A stretch of DNA of 64,000 nucleotides from Ureibacillus sp. FSL W7-1570 (GTDB lineage Bacteria > Bacillota > Bacilli > Bacillales_A > Planococcaceae), in NCBI RefSeq assembly GCF_038593265.1, contig NZ_CP151979.1:496001-560000 (forward strand), given 5' to 3'. Each line of letters begins with the position of its first letter. The first letter of the stretch is position 1. The translations under genes and the position numbers were made by a program. Positions 49,032 through 59,826 of this stretch are shown in pieces. Under the pieces are notes generated by a model. That model ran no database searches and was not told the DNA's origin. It saw only the letters and a list, made by a program, of their open reading frames with translations.

Positions 49032-50459
49032 TTGGCTCGAGAATATGATTTAGTCGTTATCGGTGGAGGAACTGGGGGATATGTCGCAGCGATAAGGGCG
49101 GCCCAGCTTGGTTTAAAGACGGCCGTTGTGGAAAAAGAAAATCTTGGAGGAACATGCCTTCATAAAGGATGTATCCCGACAAAAACTTTCTTACGAAGTG
49201 CGGAAATGTTTCGGGAAGCGAAAAATGCAAGTCAATTTGGAGTGGAAATTTCAAACATCCATTTCAATCTTCAGCAGTTGCATGATCGGAAAAGAAAAGT
49301 TGTGGAGCAGCTGCATCAAGGAATCAAAGGGTTGATGAAAAAGGGGAAAATCGATTGTTATTACGGAACAGCGAGGCTATTGGGGCCATCCATTTTTTCT
49401 CCTATGGCAGGAGGGACGGTCTCTGTAGAAATGAATGATGGCTCAGAAAACGAAATGTTATTGCCGAAACATATCATCCTTGCAACCGGAGCCAAGCCGC
49501 GTCCTTTCCAAGGAATTGAATTTGACGGCAAGTCCGTGTTGAATTCCAATCAAATGCTGGAAATAGAACATCTTCCAAAATCTTTCCTCATTGTTGGTGG
49601 TGGCGTCATCGGCATTGAATGGGCATCCTGTTTGAACGATTTTGGCGTGGACGTCACAGTGTTGGAATATGGGGAACGCATTTTGCCTCAAGAAGATGTT
49701 TCCATATCGAGGGAAATGACGAAGCAGCTGGAGAAACGAGGCATTAAGATCGTGACGAATGCGGAGGTACTCCCTTCAACAATTGAAAGGAATGAAAAGG
49801 CCGTAAAGCTGAAAGCGAAAGTAAATGGCGAAGAAAAGCAATACGAAGGAGAGAAAATGTTAATTTCAATCGGCCGGATGGGAAATATTGATAATCTGGG
49901 GATTGAAAATACGGAAATTGAAATTGAATCTTCCTTCATCAAAGTCAACGATGTTTATCAGACAAAAGAAAAGCATATTTACGCAATAGGGGATTGTATT
50001 GGTGGCGCGCAGCTTGCCCATGTCGCCACGAGCGAGGCGCTTGCAGCGGTGGAACATATCGCCAATGGGAAGAAGAAAACGGTGAATTATCGAAACATTC
50101 CACGCTGTGTCTATTCCTTCCCGGAAGTCGCAAGCATTGGATTGACGGAAGAAGAGGCAAAATCAATGGATTACGATGTGAAGATAGGGACTTTTCCGTT
50201 CAAAGGGATCGGAAAGGCTGTTGTTCATGGGGAAACAGAAGGGTTTGTGAAAATCATTGCCGACAGCCAAACGGATGATTTGCTTGGCGTGCACATGATT
50301 GGACCTCAAGTGACGAATTTGATTTCGGAAGCCTCATTGGCATTCTTGTTAGACGCAACTCCATGGGAGATGGGGGAAACGATTCACCCGCATCCATCCT
50401 TAAGTGAAGTTTTATATGAAGCGGCCTTAGCGGTGGATGGGAAAGCGATTCACTTTTAA
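49032..50459 (+). CDS. lpdV: Dihydrolipoyl dehydrogenase of the branched-chain keto acid complex
   Basis: 475 aa. Flavoprotein disulfide reductase (E3). FAD motif DLVVIGGGTGGYVAAIRAAQLG, redox pair GGTCLHKGCIPTK, second dinucleotide loop VGGGVIGIEWAS, and active-site His region HPHPSLSEVLYEA. TTG 49032 sits 6-7 bases after GGAGG, and the product then starts AREYDLVV like other LpdV; the ATG at 49026 is too close to the site. Confidence 0.95.
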   Translation: MAREYDLVVIGGGTGGYVAAIRAAQLGLKTAVVEKENLGGTCLHKGCIPTKTFLRSAEMFREAKNASQFGVEISNIHFNLQQLHDRKRKVVEQLHQGIKGLMKKGKIDCYYGTARLLGPSIFSPMAGGTVSVEMNDGSENEMLLPKHIILATGAKPRPFQGIEFDGKSVLNSNQMLEIEHLPKSFLIVGGGVIGIEWASCLNDFGVDVTVLEYGERILPQEDVSISREMTKQLEKRGIKIVTNAEVLPSTIERNEKAVKLKAKVNGEEKQYEGEKMLISIGRMGNIDNLGIENTEIEIESSFIKVNDVYQTKEKHIYAIGDCIGGAQLAHVATSEALAAVEHIANGKKKTVNYRNIPRCVYSFPEVASIGLTEEEAKSMDYDVKIGTFPFKGIGKAVVHGETEGFVKIIADSQTDDLLGVHMIGPQVTNLISEASLAFLLDATPWEMGETIHPHPSLSEVLYEAALAVDGKAIHF

Positions 50460-50488
50460 CTTGTGTTCTAAGAAAGGGGAGAGTTTCA

Positions 50489-51484
50489 ATGACAGATTTA
50501 CATCATGCAGAGCTCGGCTTATCTGACAGCGATGTGTTGAAAATGTACGAAACAATGCTGCTTGCCAGAAGATTGGATGAGCGGATGTGGCTATTAAACC
50601 GCGCAGGAAAAATTCCCTTCGTCATTTCTTGCCAGGGCCACGAAGCGGCTCAGGTTGGAGCGGCATTTGCATTAGATCCGACAAGGGATTATATTGCCCC
50701 GTATTACCGGGATATGGGGGTTGTGTTGCACTTTGGCATGACACCGAGGGAATTGATGCTGTCAGCCTTTGCAAAGGCGGAAGATCCGAATTCAGGCGGC
50801 AGACAGATGCCGGGGCATTTTGGGTATAAAAAGAAACGGATTTTGACGGGTTCCTCGCCGGTTGCAACCCAAGTTCCCCATGCAGTCGGGGTGGCGCTTG
50901 CGGGTCGATTGCAAAATCAACATTATGTTTCCTTTGTGACCTTGGGAGAAGGTTCGACCAACCAGGGAGATTTCCATGAAGGAGCCAACTTTGCCGGCGT
51001 TCATAAATTGCCTGTCATTATAATGGTAGAAAACAATCAATATGCCATTTCAGTGCCGATCGATAAGCAGTTGGGGGGAAATGTGGCTGACAGGGCCCTC
51101 GGTTACGGAATGCATGGAGAATCGGTTGATGGAAAAAATCCTTTAGCCGTTTATAAAGTAATGAAGGAGGCAGTGGACAGGGCGTTACGGGGAGAAGGTC
51201 CGAGCCTGATTGAAGCGGTGACTTACCGCTTGACGAGCCATTCCTCCGATGATGATGACAAATATCGTTCCAGTGAAGAAGTTGCCCAAGGAAAAGCGAA
51301 TGATCCATTGTTGCTATTCGGGAAATACTTAGTGGATGCCAATGTGGCGACAAAAGAAACCCTTGAGGAAATGAACGGCAAGGTGATGGAAATTGTAAAT
51401 GATGCCACAGAATATGCGGAAAAAGCACCGTATGCTCCCCCGGAACATGCGTTGAAATATGTTTATTGGGAAGGGGATGAATAA
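50489..51484 (+). CDS. bkdAA: Branched-chain alpha-keto acid dehydrogenase E1 alpha
   Basis: 331 aa. TPP-dependent decarboxylase subunit. SCQGHEAAQVGAAFALD, YYRDMGVVLHFGM, GSSPVATQVPHAVGVALA, and TPP motif GEGSTNQGDFHEGANFA...ENNQYAISVP. Phosphorylation-loop-like region TSHSSDDDDKYRSSEE. AAGGGGAGAG precedes ATG. Confidence 0.96.
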   Translation: MTDLHHAELGLSDSDVLKMYETMLLARRLDERMWLLNRAGKIPFVISCQGHEAAQVGAAFALDPTRDYIAPYYRDMGVVLHFGMTPRELMLSAFAKAEDPNSGGRQMPGHFGYKKKRILTGSSPVATQVPHAVGVALAGRLQNQHYVSFVTLGEGSTNQGDFHEGANFAGVHKLPVIIMVENNQYAISVPIDKQLGGNVADRALGYGMHGESVDGKNPLAVYKVMKEAVDRALRGEGPSLIEAVTYRLTSHSSDDDDKYRSSEEVAQGKANDPLLLFGKYLVDANVATKETLEEMNGKVMEIVNDATEYAEKAPYAPPEHALKYVYWEGDE

Positions 51485-51486
51485 AG

Positions 51487-52470
51487 ATGGCGGTATTATC
51501 TTTCATTGAAGCGATACACTTGGCGATGAAGGAAGAAATGGAAAGAGATGAGAAAGTTTTCATTTTGGGCGAAGATGTCGGAAAAAAAGGCGGAGTGTTT
51601 AAAGCGACCCAGGGATTGTACGAACAATTTGGTGAATGGCGGGTGTTGGATACTCCCCTTTCTGAGAGTGCCATCGCCGGTGTGGCGATTGGGGCTGCAA
51701 TGGTGGGAATGCGCCCGATTGCGGAAATGCAATTTGCCGATTTCATCCTTCCGGCGGTAAACCAGATTGTATCGGAAGCGGCGAAAATCCGTTATCGTTC
51801 CAATAATGATTGGAATTGCCCGATTGTCGTTCGCGCCCCGTACGGTGGAGGGATCCACGGCGCATTATATCATTCCCAATCTGTGGAAGCATTATTTGCC
51901 AATACACCCGGTCTGAAAATTGTCATCCCTTCGACTCCTTATGACGCAAAAGGATTGCTAAAAGCAAGCATCCGGGATGAAGATCCGGTTTTATTCTTTG
52001 AACATAAGCGGGCCTACCGGTTAATTAAAGGGGAAGTGCCGCTCGATGACTACGTGATTCCGATCGGGAAGGCGGATGTAAAAAGGGAGGGGGACGATAT
52101 TACCGTTATAACGTATGGCCTTTGCGTCAATTATGCCCTCCAGGCAGCCGAACGACTGCAGGATGACGGAATCAGCGTCCATCTTTTGGATTTGCGGACT
52201 GTCTATCCTTTAGATAAGGAAGCGATTATTGAAGCGGCAACCAGAACCGGGAAAGTGCTCCTTGTGACGGAAGACAATAAAGAAGGCAGCGTCATGAGCG
52301 AAGTGGCAGCCATCATTGCGGAACATTGTTTATTTGATTTGGATGCACCTATTATGAGACTCGCTGGGCCGGATGTTCCAGCAATGCCTTATGCACCAAC
52401 CATGGAAAGATATTTCATGATCAGTCCTGAAAAAATCGAACGGGCGATGCGGGAATTGGCCGCTTTTTAA
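51487..52470 (+). CDS. bkdAB: Branched-chain alpha-keto acid dehydrogenase E1 beta
   Basis: 327 aa. Transketolase-like subunit pairing with BkdAA: FILGEDVGKKGGVFKATQGL, DTPLSESAIAGVAIGAAMVG, MQFADFILPAVNQIVSEAAK, GGIHGALYHSQSVEALFANTPGL. Starts 2 bases after the bkdAA stop. Confidence 0.96.
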   Translation: MAVLSFIEAIHLAMKEEMERDEKVFILGEDVGKKGGVFKATQGLYEQFGEWRVLDTPLSESAIAGVAIGAAMVGMRPIAEMQFADFILPAVNQIVSEAAKIRYRSNNDWNCPIVVRAPYGGGIHGALYHSQSVEALFANTPGLKIVIPSTPYDAKGLLKASIRDEDPVLFFEHKRAYRLIKGEVPLDDYVIPIGKADVKREGDDITVITYGLCVNYALQAAERLQDDGISVHLLDLRTVYPLDKEAIIEAATRTGKVLLVTEDNKEGSVMSEVAAIIAEHCLFDLDAPIMRLAGPDVPAMPYAPTMERYFMISPEKIERAMRELAAF

Positions 52471-52485
52471 AGGGGGGGAATCCAT

Positions 52486-53778
52486 ATGTCAGTAGAAAAA
52501 GTCATCATGCCCCAATTGGGGGAAAGTGTTACAGAAGGAACAATTGAAAAATGGCTAGTGAAGCCAGGAGATTTTGTAAAAAAATACGACCCATTGGCGG
52601 AAGTATTGACAGATAAAGTGAATGCGGAAGTGCCTTCCTCATTCACCGGTATTGTGAAAGAACTGATCGGAAACGAAGGGGAAACATATCCTGTCGGAAC
52701 CGTCATCTGTACGATTGAAGTTGTGGAAGAAAAACAATCAAACATCAGCCAGGCCATTCACAATGCGACGATTTCCGATGCAAAAGTGAAAATCAATGAG
52801 CCGGATTATGGCGAACTCATTCCGAAGCAGAAAAACCGTTATTCTCCAGCCGTATTGAAACTGGCGGGCGAATATAACATTGATTTGGAACAAGTGACGG
52901 GAACCGGATTAAACGGCCGCATTACGAGAAAAGATATACTCAAGTTTATCGAGTCCCGGAAAGATGGAAGCCAATTTTCCGTCGCAAAGGAAACGGAAGC
53001 GGCAGCTGCAGAGTCCCATAAAACGATTCCGGCCAAAGCGGAAGCGGCATCAAAACCAATTCAAATTGAAAAGAATGCCGGAGATGTGGAAATTCCTGTC
53101 TCAGCCATTCGACGCTCCATTGCCAATAACATGGTGAGAAGCAAACAGGAAATTCCACACGCCTGGTTGATGATGGAAGTGGACGTGACAAATTTAGTCC
53201 GGTACCGTGACTCCATCAAGCAGCAATTCAAAGAAAAAGAAGGTTTCAATCTTACTTATTTCGCCTTTTTTGTCAATGCCGTTGCACAAGCGTTAAAAGA
53301 GTTTCCGATGCTCAATTCCGTTTGGGCCGGAGATAAAATTATCCAGAAGAAGGATATTAATATTTCCATTGCCGTTGCAACTGAAGATGCCCTTTATGTG
53401 CCGGTCATTAAAAATGCGGACGATAAATCCATCAAAGGAATTGCCAAGGAAATCAATGAACTATCCCAACACGTGCGGAATGGCACATTAAAGAGCGAAC
53501 ATATCCAAGGCGGAACTTTTACGGTCAATAATACAGGGTCTTTCGGTTCTGTCCAATCCATGGGCATTATCAACTATCCGCAAGCCGCCATTTTGCAAGT
53601 GGAAGCCATTGTAAAAAGGCCGGTCATCATCGATAATATGATAGCCATCCGGGATATGGTGAATTTATGCTTATCGATCGACCATCGAATTTTAGATGGA
53701 TACGTTTGTGGCAAATTTCTTAATAGAGTAAAAAATATTCTCGAAAAAACGAATTATTTTGAAAAAACAGTTTATTAA
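52486..53778 (+). CDS. bkdB: Branched-chain alpha-keto acid dehydrogenase E2 (lipoyl acyltransferase)
   Basis: 430 aa. Lipoyl domain (1-75) with lipoyl-Lys in LAEVLTDKVNAEVPSS; peripheral-subunit binding domain (about 117-152: YSPAVLKLAGEYNIDLEQVTGTGLNGRITRKDIL); catalytic domain with the CAT-like active site CLSIDHRILDGYVCG. Spacer segments are Ala/Lys rich. AAAGGGGGGGAA precedes ATG. Confidence 0.96.
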   Translation: MSVEKVIMPQLGESVTEGTIEKWLVKPGDFVKKYDPLAEVLTDKVNAEVPSSFTGIVKELIGNEGETYPVGTVICTIEVVEEKQSNISQAIHNATISDAKVKINEPDYGELIPKQKNRYSPAVLKLAGEYNIDLEQVTGTGLNGRITRKDILKFIESRKDGSQFSVAKETEAAAAESHKTIPAKAEAASKPIQIEKNAGDVEIPVSAIRRSIANNMVRSKQEIPHAWLMMEVDVTNLVRYRDSIKQQFKEKEGFNLTYFAFFVNAVAQALKEFPMLNSVWAGDKIIQKKDINISIAVATEDALYVPVIKNADDKSIKGIAKEINELSQHVRNGTLKSEHIQGGTFTVNNTGSFGSVQSMGIINYPQAAILQVEAIVKRPVIIDNMIAIRDMVNLCLSIDHRILDGYVCGKFLNRVKNILEKTNYFEKTVY

Positions 53779-53785
53779 TAATTCC

Positions 53786-53818
53786 TGGAAGCCTTGCAAA
53801 TCAAGGCTTTCTTTTATT
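53786..53818 (+). terminator. Terminator of the bkd operon
   Basis: GGAAGCCTTG pairs with CAAGGCTTTC around a 5-nt loop (AAGCCTTG/CAAGGCTT perfect core), followed by TTTTATTTTT. Confidence 0.88.
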
Positions 53819-53829
53819 TTTGTACTTTA

Positions 53830-53857
53830 TTGGACAAGGTTTCTAATGTATTATAAG
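53830..53857 (+). promoter_or_regulatory. Candidate promoter for mutA-mutB-meaB
   Basis: TTGGAC (53830-53835), 16 bases, TATAAG (53852-53857). It precedes mutA by 54 bases. Confidence 0.4.
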
Positions 53858-53910
53858 AATTATAAAAATTATAATAAAAGAAAAAAGGGGGAAGCTGTTT
53901 AGCGACAACT

Positions 53911-55602
53911 ATGTCAAACAACATGAATGAAATTGAATTTCCTGCTGTTAGTTATGACGAGTGGAAAGAAACAGCAATAAAGTCATTAAAGGGGAAGCCA
54001 TTTGAATCACTTTTCACGAAGACAATCGAGGGAATCACTTTACAACCGTTGTATACACAAGAAATGTTAATAGAAAAATTGGGGGATGAATTGGAAAAAC
54101 AAGTTTCCACAATCCGTTCTTTAAAAGCATCCGATTCTGTACAAGCGGCTCAAACTATTTACGGGGATAATGAAGAACAATTTTTTGACCGTTTGAAAGA
54201 CAGTGTCAAAAGAGGAAACGGCATCATTACAATCGATAGCAGAGTGCTTGAGTGGAATGATGAAAATTTAAACAAACTTGCGAAATACTTGGTGGAAACT
54301 CCATTTAAATTGCTTGTCGAAAGTGACCGCATTTTAGATGTATTCTCAAAAATTCCTGAAGCGGATCGGGAAAAAGTAAAAGGTTATGTTATTGCAAAAG
54401 ATGCAGTTGAACTTGAAGGTTATCCGAATGTGCGCACATTTGCGGCTGACACGGTTCCATACCATTATGAAGGCGCGCATGTTGTGCAGGAATTGGCTCT
54501 TAGTTTAGCTCAGGCTGCAAAGTATGCGGAGAAGTCTGAATCCTTTGAATCCTTTGCCAATAAATTTTTCGTTCATTTCGCCATTGATACGCACTTTTTC
54601 CAAGAAATCGCAAAATTGAGAGCCTTTAAAGTTTTATGGAAAGCTTTTGCAAAGGCTTACAACGCAGAGGCCGTTCCGGTTCCGGTACTTGCTGAAACGT
54701 CTCTACGCAGTTTCTCAAAATACGATATTTACGTGAATTTATTGCGTGCCGGCAACGAGGCATTTGCCGCATTGATTGGCGGTGCGGATGCAATTACTGT
54801 TTACCCATATGATGTATTGACTAAACCTACGGATCAATCCATCCGTATTGCCAGAAACGTTGTATTGGTGTTAAAAGAAGAATCTTTTGTGGATGATGTA
54901 TTGGATCCTGCAGGCGGTTCTTATTTCATTGAAACATTGACGAGAGAATATGTGGAAAAAGCTTGGGAATTATTCCTTCAAATTCAAGAAGCAGGCGGCA
55001 TCGACGAGTTCGAAAAATCCGGAAAACTTCAATCAGCATTAGAAGAAGTTTACAAAACACGTATCCAACAAGTGGAAACGAGAAAACATTCATTAATTGG
55101 TACAAACATTTATGCAAACCCTGCGGATGAACTGCAAACGGAAACAAATCCGCTTTATGCCGACATTAAGCGACTTGCTGTGCCGTTTGAAACACTCCGT
55201 GAACAATACGCAAAAGCGAATCCAAAAATCGGCATCTTAACTTTCGGAAAATTAAAAGACTTCAAACCTCGTGCCGATTTTGTGGAAGGATTCTTTGCGA
55301 CTGCCGGAGTTGTGCCAGTGGAATCCGGAGAAATCGAATCCATTGAAGAAGCAAAAAATTGGTTGCAACAAACGGATGCTGATTATGTAGTCATCGCCGC
55401 AACAAATGACCAAACAAAAGAAATCGTGCCTGCTTTATTGGAAGGCAAAAAAGAAAGTGTCATTTTGGATGTTGCAGGCAAATTCCCTGAAGAGGAACAA
55501 GAATGGCTATCTAAAGGATTAAACGGATTTATCTATCTCGGCCAAAATATTGTGGAGAAGCTCACTGCACTTCTTGAAAGCTTGAAGGAGGTACAACGAT
55601 GA
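53911..55602 (+). CDS. mutA: Methylmalonyl-CoA mutase small subunit
   Basis: 563 aa. Partner of MutB in the heterodimer converting methylmalonyl-CoA to succinyl-CoA. TIM-barrel half with [15 protein letters not shown] and [21 protein letters not shown]; the C-terminal domain (from about 440, [19 protein letters not shown]) lacks the cobalamin-ligand DxHxxG, which is normal for the small subunit. The ATG at 53911 has its best ribosome site (AAGGGGGA, 53886) about 18 bases away, so start or translation is unusual. Overlaps mutB by 4 nt. Confidence 0.93.
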   Translation: MSNNMNEIEFPAVSYDEWKETAIKSLKGKPFESLFTKTIEGITLQPLYTQEMLIEKLGDELEKQVSTIRSLKASDSVQAAQTIYGDNEEQFFDRLKDSVKRGNGIITIDSRVLEWNDENLNKLAKYLVETPFKLLVESDRILDVFSKIPEADREKVKGYVIAKDAVELEGYPNVRTFAADTVPYHYEGAHVVQELALSLAQAAKYAEKSESFESFANKFFVHFAIDTHFFQEIAKLRAFKVLWKAFAKAYNAEAVPVPVLAETSLRSFSKYDIYVNLLRAGNEAFAALIGGADAITVYPYDVLTKPTDQSIRIARNVVLVLKEESFVDDVLDPAGGSYFIETLTREYVEKAWELFLQIQEAGGIDEFEKSGKLQSALEEVYKTRIQQVETRKHSLIGTNIYANPADELQTETNPLYADIKRLAVPFETLREQYAKANPKIGILTFGKLKDFKPRADFVEGFFATAGVVPVESGEIESIEEAKNWLQQTDADYVVIAATNDQTKEIVPALLEGKKESVILDVAGKFPEEEQEWLSKGLNGFIYLGQNIVEKLTALLESLKEVQR

Positions 55603-57746
55603 AAGCCAACTTTGAATCAGTGAATATACATGAAATATTGGACAATGAACAACTTCAACCTTCCCATACCTTCACAACAAACGAAGGAATTGAAGTGAAA
55701 GAATTTTATTCTAATGATGACATCAAAGAAGCGAAACATTTGAAAGATTTCCCTGGTATCGCTCCGAATACTCGCGGACCATATCCGACAATGTATGTAG
55801 CCCGTCCTTGGACAGTCCGCCAATATGCCGGATTCTCTACAGCGGAAGAATCCAATGCTTTCTATCGCAGAAATCTGGCGATGGGGCAAAAAGGTCTATC
55901 TGTTGCCTTTGACTTGCCTACTCACCGCGGTTACGACTCCGATCATCCCCGCGTAAAAGGGGACGTTGGGAAAGCGGGCGTTGCAATCGACTCCGTTGAA
56001 GATATGAAAATTTTATTTGACGGTATTCCATTGGATCAAATGTCCGTTTCCATGACAATGAACGGGGCGGTTATTCCGATTATGGCCTTCTACATTGTAG
56101 CGGCCGAAGAGCAGGGAGTCACACCGGAAAAACTTGCCGGTACAATCCAAAACGACATTTTGAAAGAGTATATGGTGCGTAATACGTACATATATCCTCC
56201 TGAAATGTCAATGAAAATCATTGCGGATATTTTCGAGTATACTAGTAAATTTATGCCAAAATTCAACTCAATATCCATTTCCGGATATCATATCCAAGAA
56301 GCCGGGGCTACAGCAGATATCGAGTTGGCTTACACGTTGGCAGACGGACTTGAATATGTTCGAACTGGTTTAAAAGCTGGCATTGATATCGATTCCTTCG
56401 CACCAAGACTATCTTTCTTCTGGGGAATCGGTATGAACTACTTCATGGAAGTGGCGAAAATGCGTGCCGCTCGCCGCATTTGGGCCCAAATGATGAGCAC
56501 ATTCAATCCGAAAAATCCAAAAAGTTTGGCACTTAGAACTCACTCCCAAACTTCCGGCTGGTCTTTGACAGAACAAGATCCATTCAACAACGTGACACGT
56601 ACGTTGATTGAAGCCAATGCTGCGGCAATGGGCCATACGCAAAGCTTGCATACAAACGCCCTTGATGAAGCGATTGCGTTGCCAACAGACTTCTCAGCCC
56701 GCATTGCCCGCAATACGCAATTATTCTTGCAAGAAGAAACATTGATGACAAAAGTCATCGATCCATGGGGCGGTTCTTACTATGTTGAAAAATTGACAGA
56801 TGAGTTGACAAAACGCGCTTGGGAATTAATTAAAGAAATCGAAGACCTTGGCGGCATGGCAAAAGCCATCGAAACAGGCTTACCAAAAATGAAAGTGGAA
56901 GAATCTGCCGCCAAACGCCAAGCAAAAATCGATTCAAAAGTGGAAACGATCGTCGGCGTGAACAAATATACGCTAGACTACGAAGAACCAATCGATATTT
57001 TGGATATCGATAATACCCTTGTACGTCAAAAACAAATTGAACGTATTAATAAAATTAAGGCAGAAAGAAATGAAGAAGAAGTGCAAAGACATCTTGAGCG
57101 CCTAACAAAAGCGGCTGCCACAGGAGAAGAAAATCTGCTTGCGGTTGCTGTAGATGCAGCAAGAGCCCGTGCGACACTTGGAGAAATTTCCGACGCCATC
57201 GAAAAAGTGTGCGGAAGACACCAAGCGGTGATCCGCTCTATTTCCGGCGTATATTCATCCAACTTCTCCGACAATGAGTTGATTGAACAAGTAAAACAAA
57301 TGACGGAAGAATTCTTGGAAAATGAAGGCCGTCGTCCACGGATCCTGATTGCCAAAATGGGACAAGACGGACATGACCGCGGTGCGAAAGTCGTTGCAAC
57401 AGGTTATGCGGATCTTGGTTTCGATGTGGATATTTCTCCATTATTCCTGACTCCGCAAGAAGCGGCCCAAATGGCGGTGGAAAATGACGTTCATTGCGTA
57501 GGTGTGTCTTCATTGGCAGCAGGTCACAAAACATTAGTGCCGGAATTGATAGAGGAATTGAAAAAATTGGGCAGAGAAGACATCATCGTCGTTGTCGGCG
57601 GAGTAATCCCTGCACAAGATTATGAATTCCTGTATGAAAATGGCGTATCTGCGATTTTCGGACCAGGTACAGTGATTCCTGTCGCTGCCATTAAGATCAT
57701 TGGAGAAATTTATCGACGCTTAGGATATGAGGAAGTGTCCGAATGA
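55599..57746 (+). CDS. mutB: Methylmalonyl-CoA mutase large subunit (adenosylcobalamin-dependent)
   Basis: 715 aa. Catalytic half: [83 protein letters not shown]12-binding domain has the base-off ligand motif GQDGHDRG at 588-595 with His592 as lower axial ligand. AAGGAGG precedes ATG; overlaps mutA and meaB by 4 nt each. Confidence 0.97.
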   Translation: MKANFESVNIHEILDNEQLQPSHTFTTNEGIEVKEFYSNDDIKEAKHLKDFPGIAPNTRGPYPTMYVARPWTVRQYAGFSTAEESNAFYRRNLAMGQKGLSVAFDLPTHRGYDSDHPRVKGDVGKAGVAIDSVEDMKILFDGIPLDQMSVSMTMNGAVIPIMAFYIVAAEEQGVTPEKLAGTIQNDILKEYMVRNTYIYPPEMSMKIIADIFEYTSKFMPKFNSISISGYHIQEAGATADIELAYTLADGLEYVRTGLKAGIDIDSFAPRLSFFWGIGMNYFMEVAKMRAARRIWAQMMSTFNPKNPKSLALRTHSQTSGWSLTEQDPFNNVTRTLIEANAAAMGHTQSLHTNALDEAIALPTDFSARIARNTQLFLQEETLMTKVIDPWGGSYYVEKLTDELTKRAWELIKEIEDLGGMAKAIETGLPKMKVEESAAKRQAKIDSKVETIVGVNKYTLDYEEPIDILDIDNTLVRQKQIERINKIKAERNEEEVQRHLERLTKAAATGEENLLAVAVDAARARATLGEISDAIEKVCGRHQAVIRSISGVYSSNFSDNELIEQVKQMTEEFLENEGRRPRILIAKMGQDGHDRGAKVVATGYADLGFDVDISPLFLTPQEAAQMAVENDVHCVGVSSLAAGHKTLVPELIEELKKLGREDIIVVVGGVIPAQDYEFLYENGVSAIFGPGTVIPVAAIKIIGEIYRRLGYEEVSE

Positions 57747-58831
57747 TGGAGGAAAAGAACGCTGAAGAGACTGCTTTGAATGTCATGAAAGGCGTTGAAA
57801 GCAAACATGACGGGATGACTTATGTCGCCCCAAAAAAGTTTCGTAAAAAGCAAAAACAGCAAATTGATATACAACAATTAGCGGGTGAAGTGCGCGAAGC
57901 AAAGCGCACTTCTCTTTCCAAAGCGATCACATTGATCGAAAGCTCCAATCCGGAACATAAAATTATGGCCCAACAACTGTTGCAAGAGCTGCTCCCCTAT
58001 ACAGGCAATAGTGTACGGATCGGCATCACCGGCGTTCCAGGAGCAGGAAAAAGCACTTTTATTGAAGCTTTCGGCACAATGCTCTGCAACATGGGAAAAA
58101 GGGTCGCAGTCCTTGCCATTGACCCGAGTTCCAGCATCTCCGGCGGAAGCGTTTTAGGGGATAAAACGCGGATGGAAAATTTGAGCCGGCATGAAAATGC
58201 TTTCGTTCGCCCATCTCCAAGCGCCGGCACTCTTGGCGGTGTGCATAAGAAAACGAGAGAAACGATGCTGCTATGCGAAGCGGCAGGATATGACGTGATC
58301 CTCATTGAAACGGTCGGAGTAGGGCAAAGTGAGACCTATGTGCGCGGAATGGTGGACTTTTTCCTTCTGCTTGTTTTGACCGGAGCAGGGGACGAACTGC
58401 AAGGAATGAAAAAAGGGATTATGGAATTGGCGGATGGAATTGTTGTCCATAAAGCGGATGGAGACAATGTGGAGAAAGCGAAAAATACGGTTCGGGAATA
58501 CCGGAAAATTTTGCATTTCTTGCAACCATCCACTCCTGGTTGGGAATCCCAGGCCCTTGCTGTCTCTTCCTATGAAAAAACCGGATTAAAAGAAGTTTGG
58601 GAAATGATATTATCCTTCGAAAAACAAATGAAGGAATCCGGTTATTGGTATACGAGAAGAAGGGAACAGACTAGCGATTGGTTCTATTCCATGATTCATG
58701 ACCATTTAATCGATTCGTTTTTCGGAAAGAAAGAAAACAAAGAATTGGTCAAGCAATTGGAAGAAGAAATTTTGCAAGGAAAACTGACGGTTACTCAAGG
58801 AATTCATCAATTATTTCCGGATTTTGGGTGA
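57743..58831 (+). CDS. meaB: Methylmalonyl-CoA mutase-associated GTPase MeaB
   Basis: 362 aa. G3E GTPase that protects and reloads mutase with cofactor (ArgK/MeaB family). Walker [19 protein letters not shown] near residue 97, [24 protein letters not shown], base-recognition VVHKADGDN. Overlap with mutB supports co-translation. Confidence 0.95.
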   Translation: MMEEKNAEETALNVMKGVESKHDGMTYVAPKKFRKKQKQQIDIQQLAGEVREAKRTSLSKAITLIESSNPEHKIMAQQLLQELLPYTGNSVRIGITGVPGAGKSTFIEAFGTMLCNMGKRVAVLAIDPSSSISGGSVLGDKTRMENLSRHENAFVRPSPSAGTLGGVHKKTRETMLLCEAAGYDVILIETVGVGQSETYVRGMVDFFLLLVLTGAGDELQGMKKGIMELADGIVVHKADGDNVEKAKNTVREYRKILHFLQPSTPGWESQALAVSSYEKTGLKEVWEMILSFEKQMKESGYWYTRRREQTSDWFYSMIHDHLIDSFFGKKENKELVKQLEEEILQGKLTVTQGIHQLFPDFG

Positions 58832-58941
58832 TATTAAACCGTAATCCATGGAAAGATCATTTCAGTTCTTCCTTTTCTTATTTGCAATGACCTCTTTAGT
58901 CCTCTATGCTAAAATGTATAGTTGAAAGGAGAATGAATGAC

Positions 58942-59379
58942 ATGATGGATTACGATTTATTTATGCAGGAAATTATCAGAACAGCCCGTGCGGAAATAGA
59001 GAGTGCGGGATATGAGCAATTAAGAACGCCTGAAGAGGTGGAAAAAGCCTTTGCACGTCCTGGAACAACCCTTGTCATGATCAACTCTGTATGCGGTTGC
59101 GCGGGTGGCATCGCCCGTCCAGCGGCAGCAAATGCAATTCATTACGATAAACGCCCTGATCATCTAGTGACCGTTTTCGCGGGACAAGATAAAGAAGCGA
59201 CAGCAGCGGCACGTGCGCATTTCGGTGAAGAGCATATCCCTTCATCCCCGGCTTTTGTTCTATTAAAAGACGGCAAAGTGGTGGCGGATATCGGCCGTCA
59301 TGAGATTGAAGGGCATGATGTAATGTCTGTCATTACCAATTTGCAGGCTTATTTTGAGGAATATTGCGACGAAGTCTAA
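58942..59379 (+). CDS. brxB: Bacilliredoxin BrxB (YqiW family)
   Basis: 145 aa, same length as B. subtilis BrxB. Removes bacillithiol from oxidised proteins. Redox motif Cys51-Gly-Cys53 in [15 protein letters not shown]; other hallmarks [21 protein letters not shown] and [13 protein letters not shown] 58942 lies after AAAGGAGAATGAATGAC; an ATG three codons earlier is too close to the site. Confidence 0.95.
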   Translation: MMDYDLFMQEIIRTARAEIESAGYEQLRTPEEVEKAFARPGTTLVMINSVCGCAGGIARPAAANAIHYDKRPDHLVTVFAGQDKEATAAARAHFGEEHIPSSPAFVLLKDGKVVADIGRHEIEGHDVMSVITNLQAYFEEYCDEV

Positions 59380-59388
59380 TGTAACAAT

Positions 59389-59441
59389 TAAAGAATCCGC
59401 ATACTAAATGTTCTTAATAATAGTATTGCGGATTCTGCATT
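59389..59441 (+). terminator. Terminator after brxB
   Basis: AGAATCCGCA pairs with TGCGGATTCT, and ACTA/TAGT extends the stem after a 1-nt offset; GCATTTTG and TTTTT follow. Confidence 0.75.
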
Positions 59442-59568
59442 TTGTAATTTTTCTTGAAAAAGCGTCCTCTATTTTCAGAAATCATATAATTTTATTATTT
59501 TACGGAAAATTTTTAAATAGATCTGTTGTGATACAGTATAAAGATGGTTGAGGAAAATTTTTTTGAAA

Positions 59569-59601
59569 TAAAAAATAGCGATTACTGACTTGTAATCGCT
59601 A
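59569..59601 (-). terminator. Terminator of prli42
   Basis: On the minus strand AGCGATTACA pairs with GTAATCGCT around a short loop and is followed by ATTTTTTATTT. 59442-59568 has no gene. Confidence 0.75.
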
Positions 59602-59608
59602 CCGGTTA

Positions 59609-59701
59609 TTAGAAAAATGACAATCCGAATGCCAATGTTGAGAGTAACATAATTGCAATCATCGCATATACGACCACTTTTTGAATTTTTTTATTGCTCA
59701 T
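59609..59701 (-). CDS. prli42: Stressosome-associated membrane peptide Prli42
   Basis: 30 aa, too small for usual gene finding: starts MSNKKIQKVVVYAMIAI and ends STLAFGLSFF. Charged N-terminus then one membrane helix, the pattern of Prli42, the miniprotein that anchors the stressosome in Listeria. GGAGAGAGCGAGAAA precedes ATG and a terminator follows. Family call rests on remembered sequence pattern (MSNKK..KVVVY.M). Confidence 0.75.
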   Translation of the reverse strand: MSNKKIQKVVVYAMIAIMLLSTLAFGLSFF

Positions 59702-59826
59702 TTTCTCGCTCTCTCCTTTTTTTCATATTTTTAGTTTATCAAATTTGAAAAATTTCTCAAGTACGTAGCGTAATTTTCGCAAATTCGCTACAATAGGTTA
59801 TGTACTATAACAGAAGGGGTGTCATC

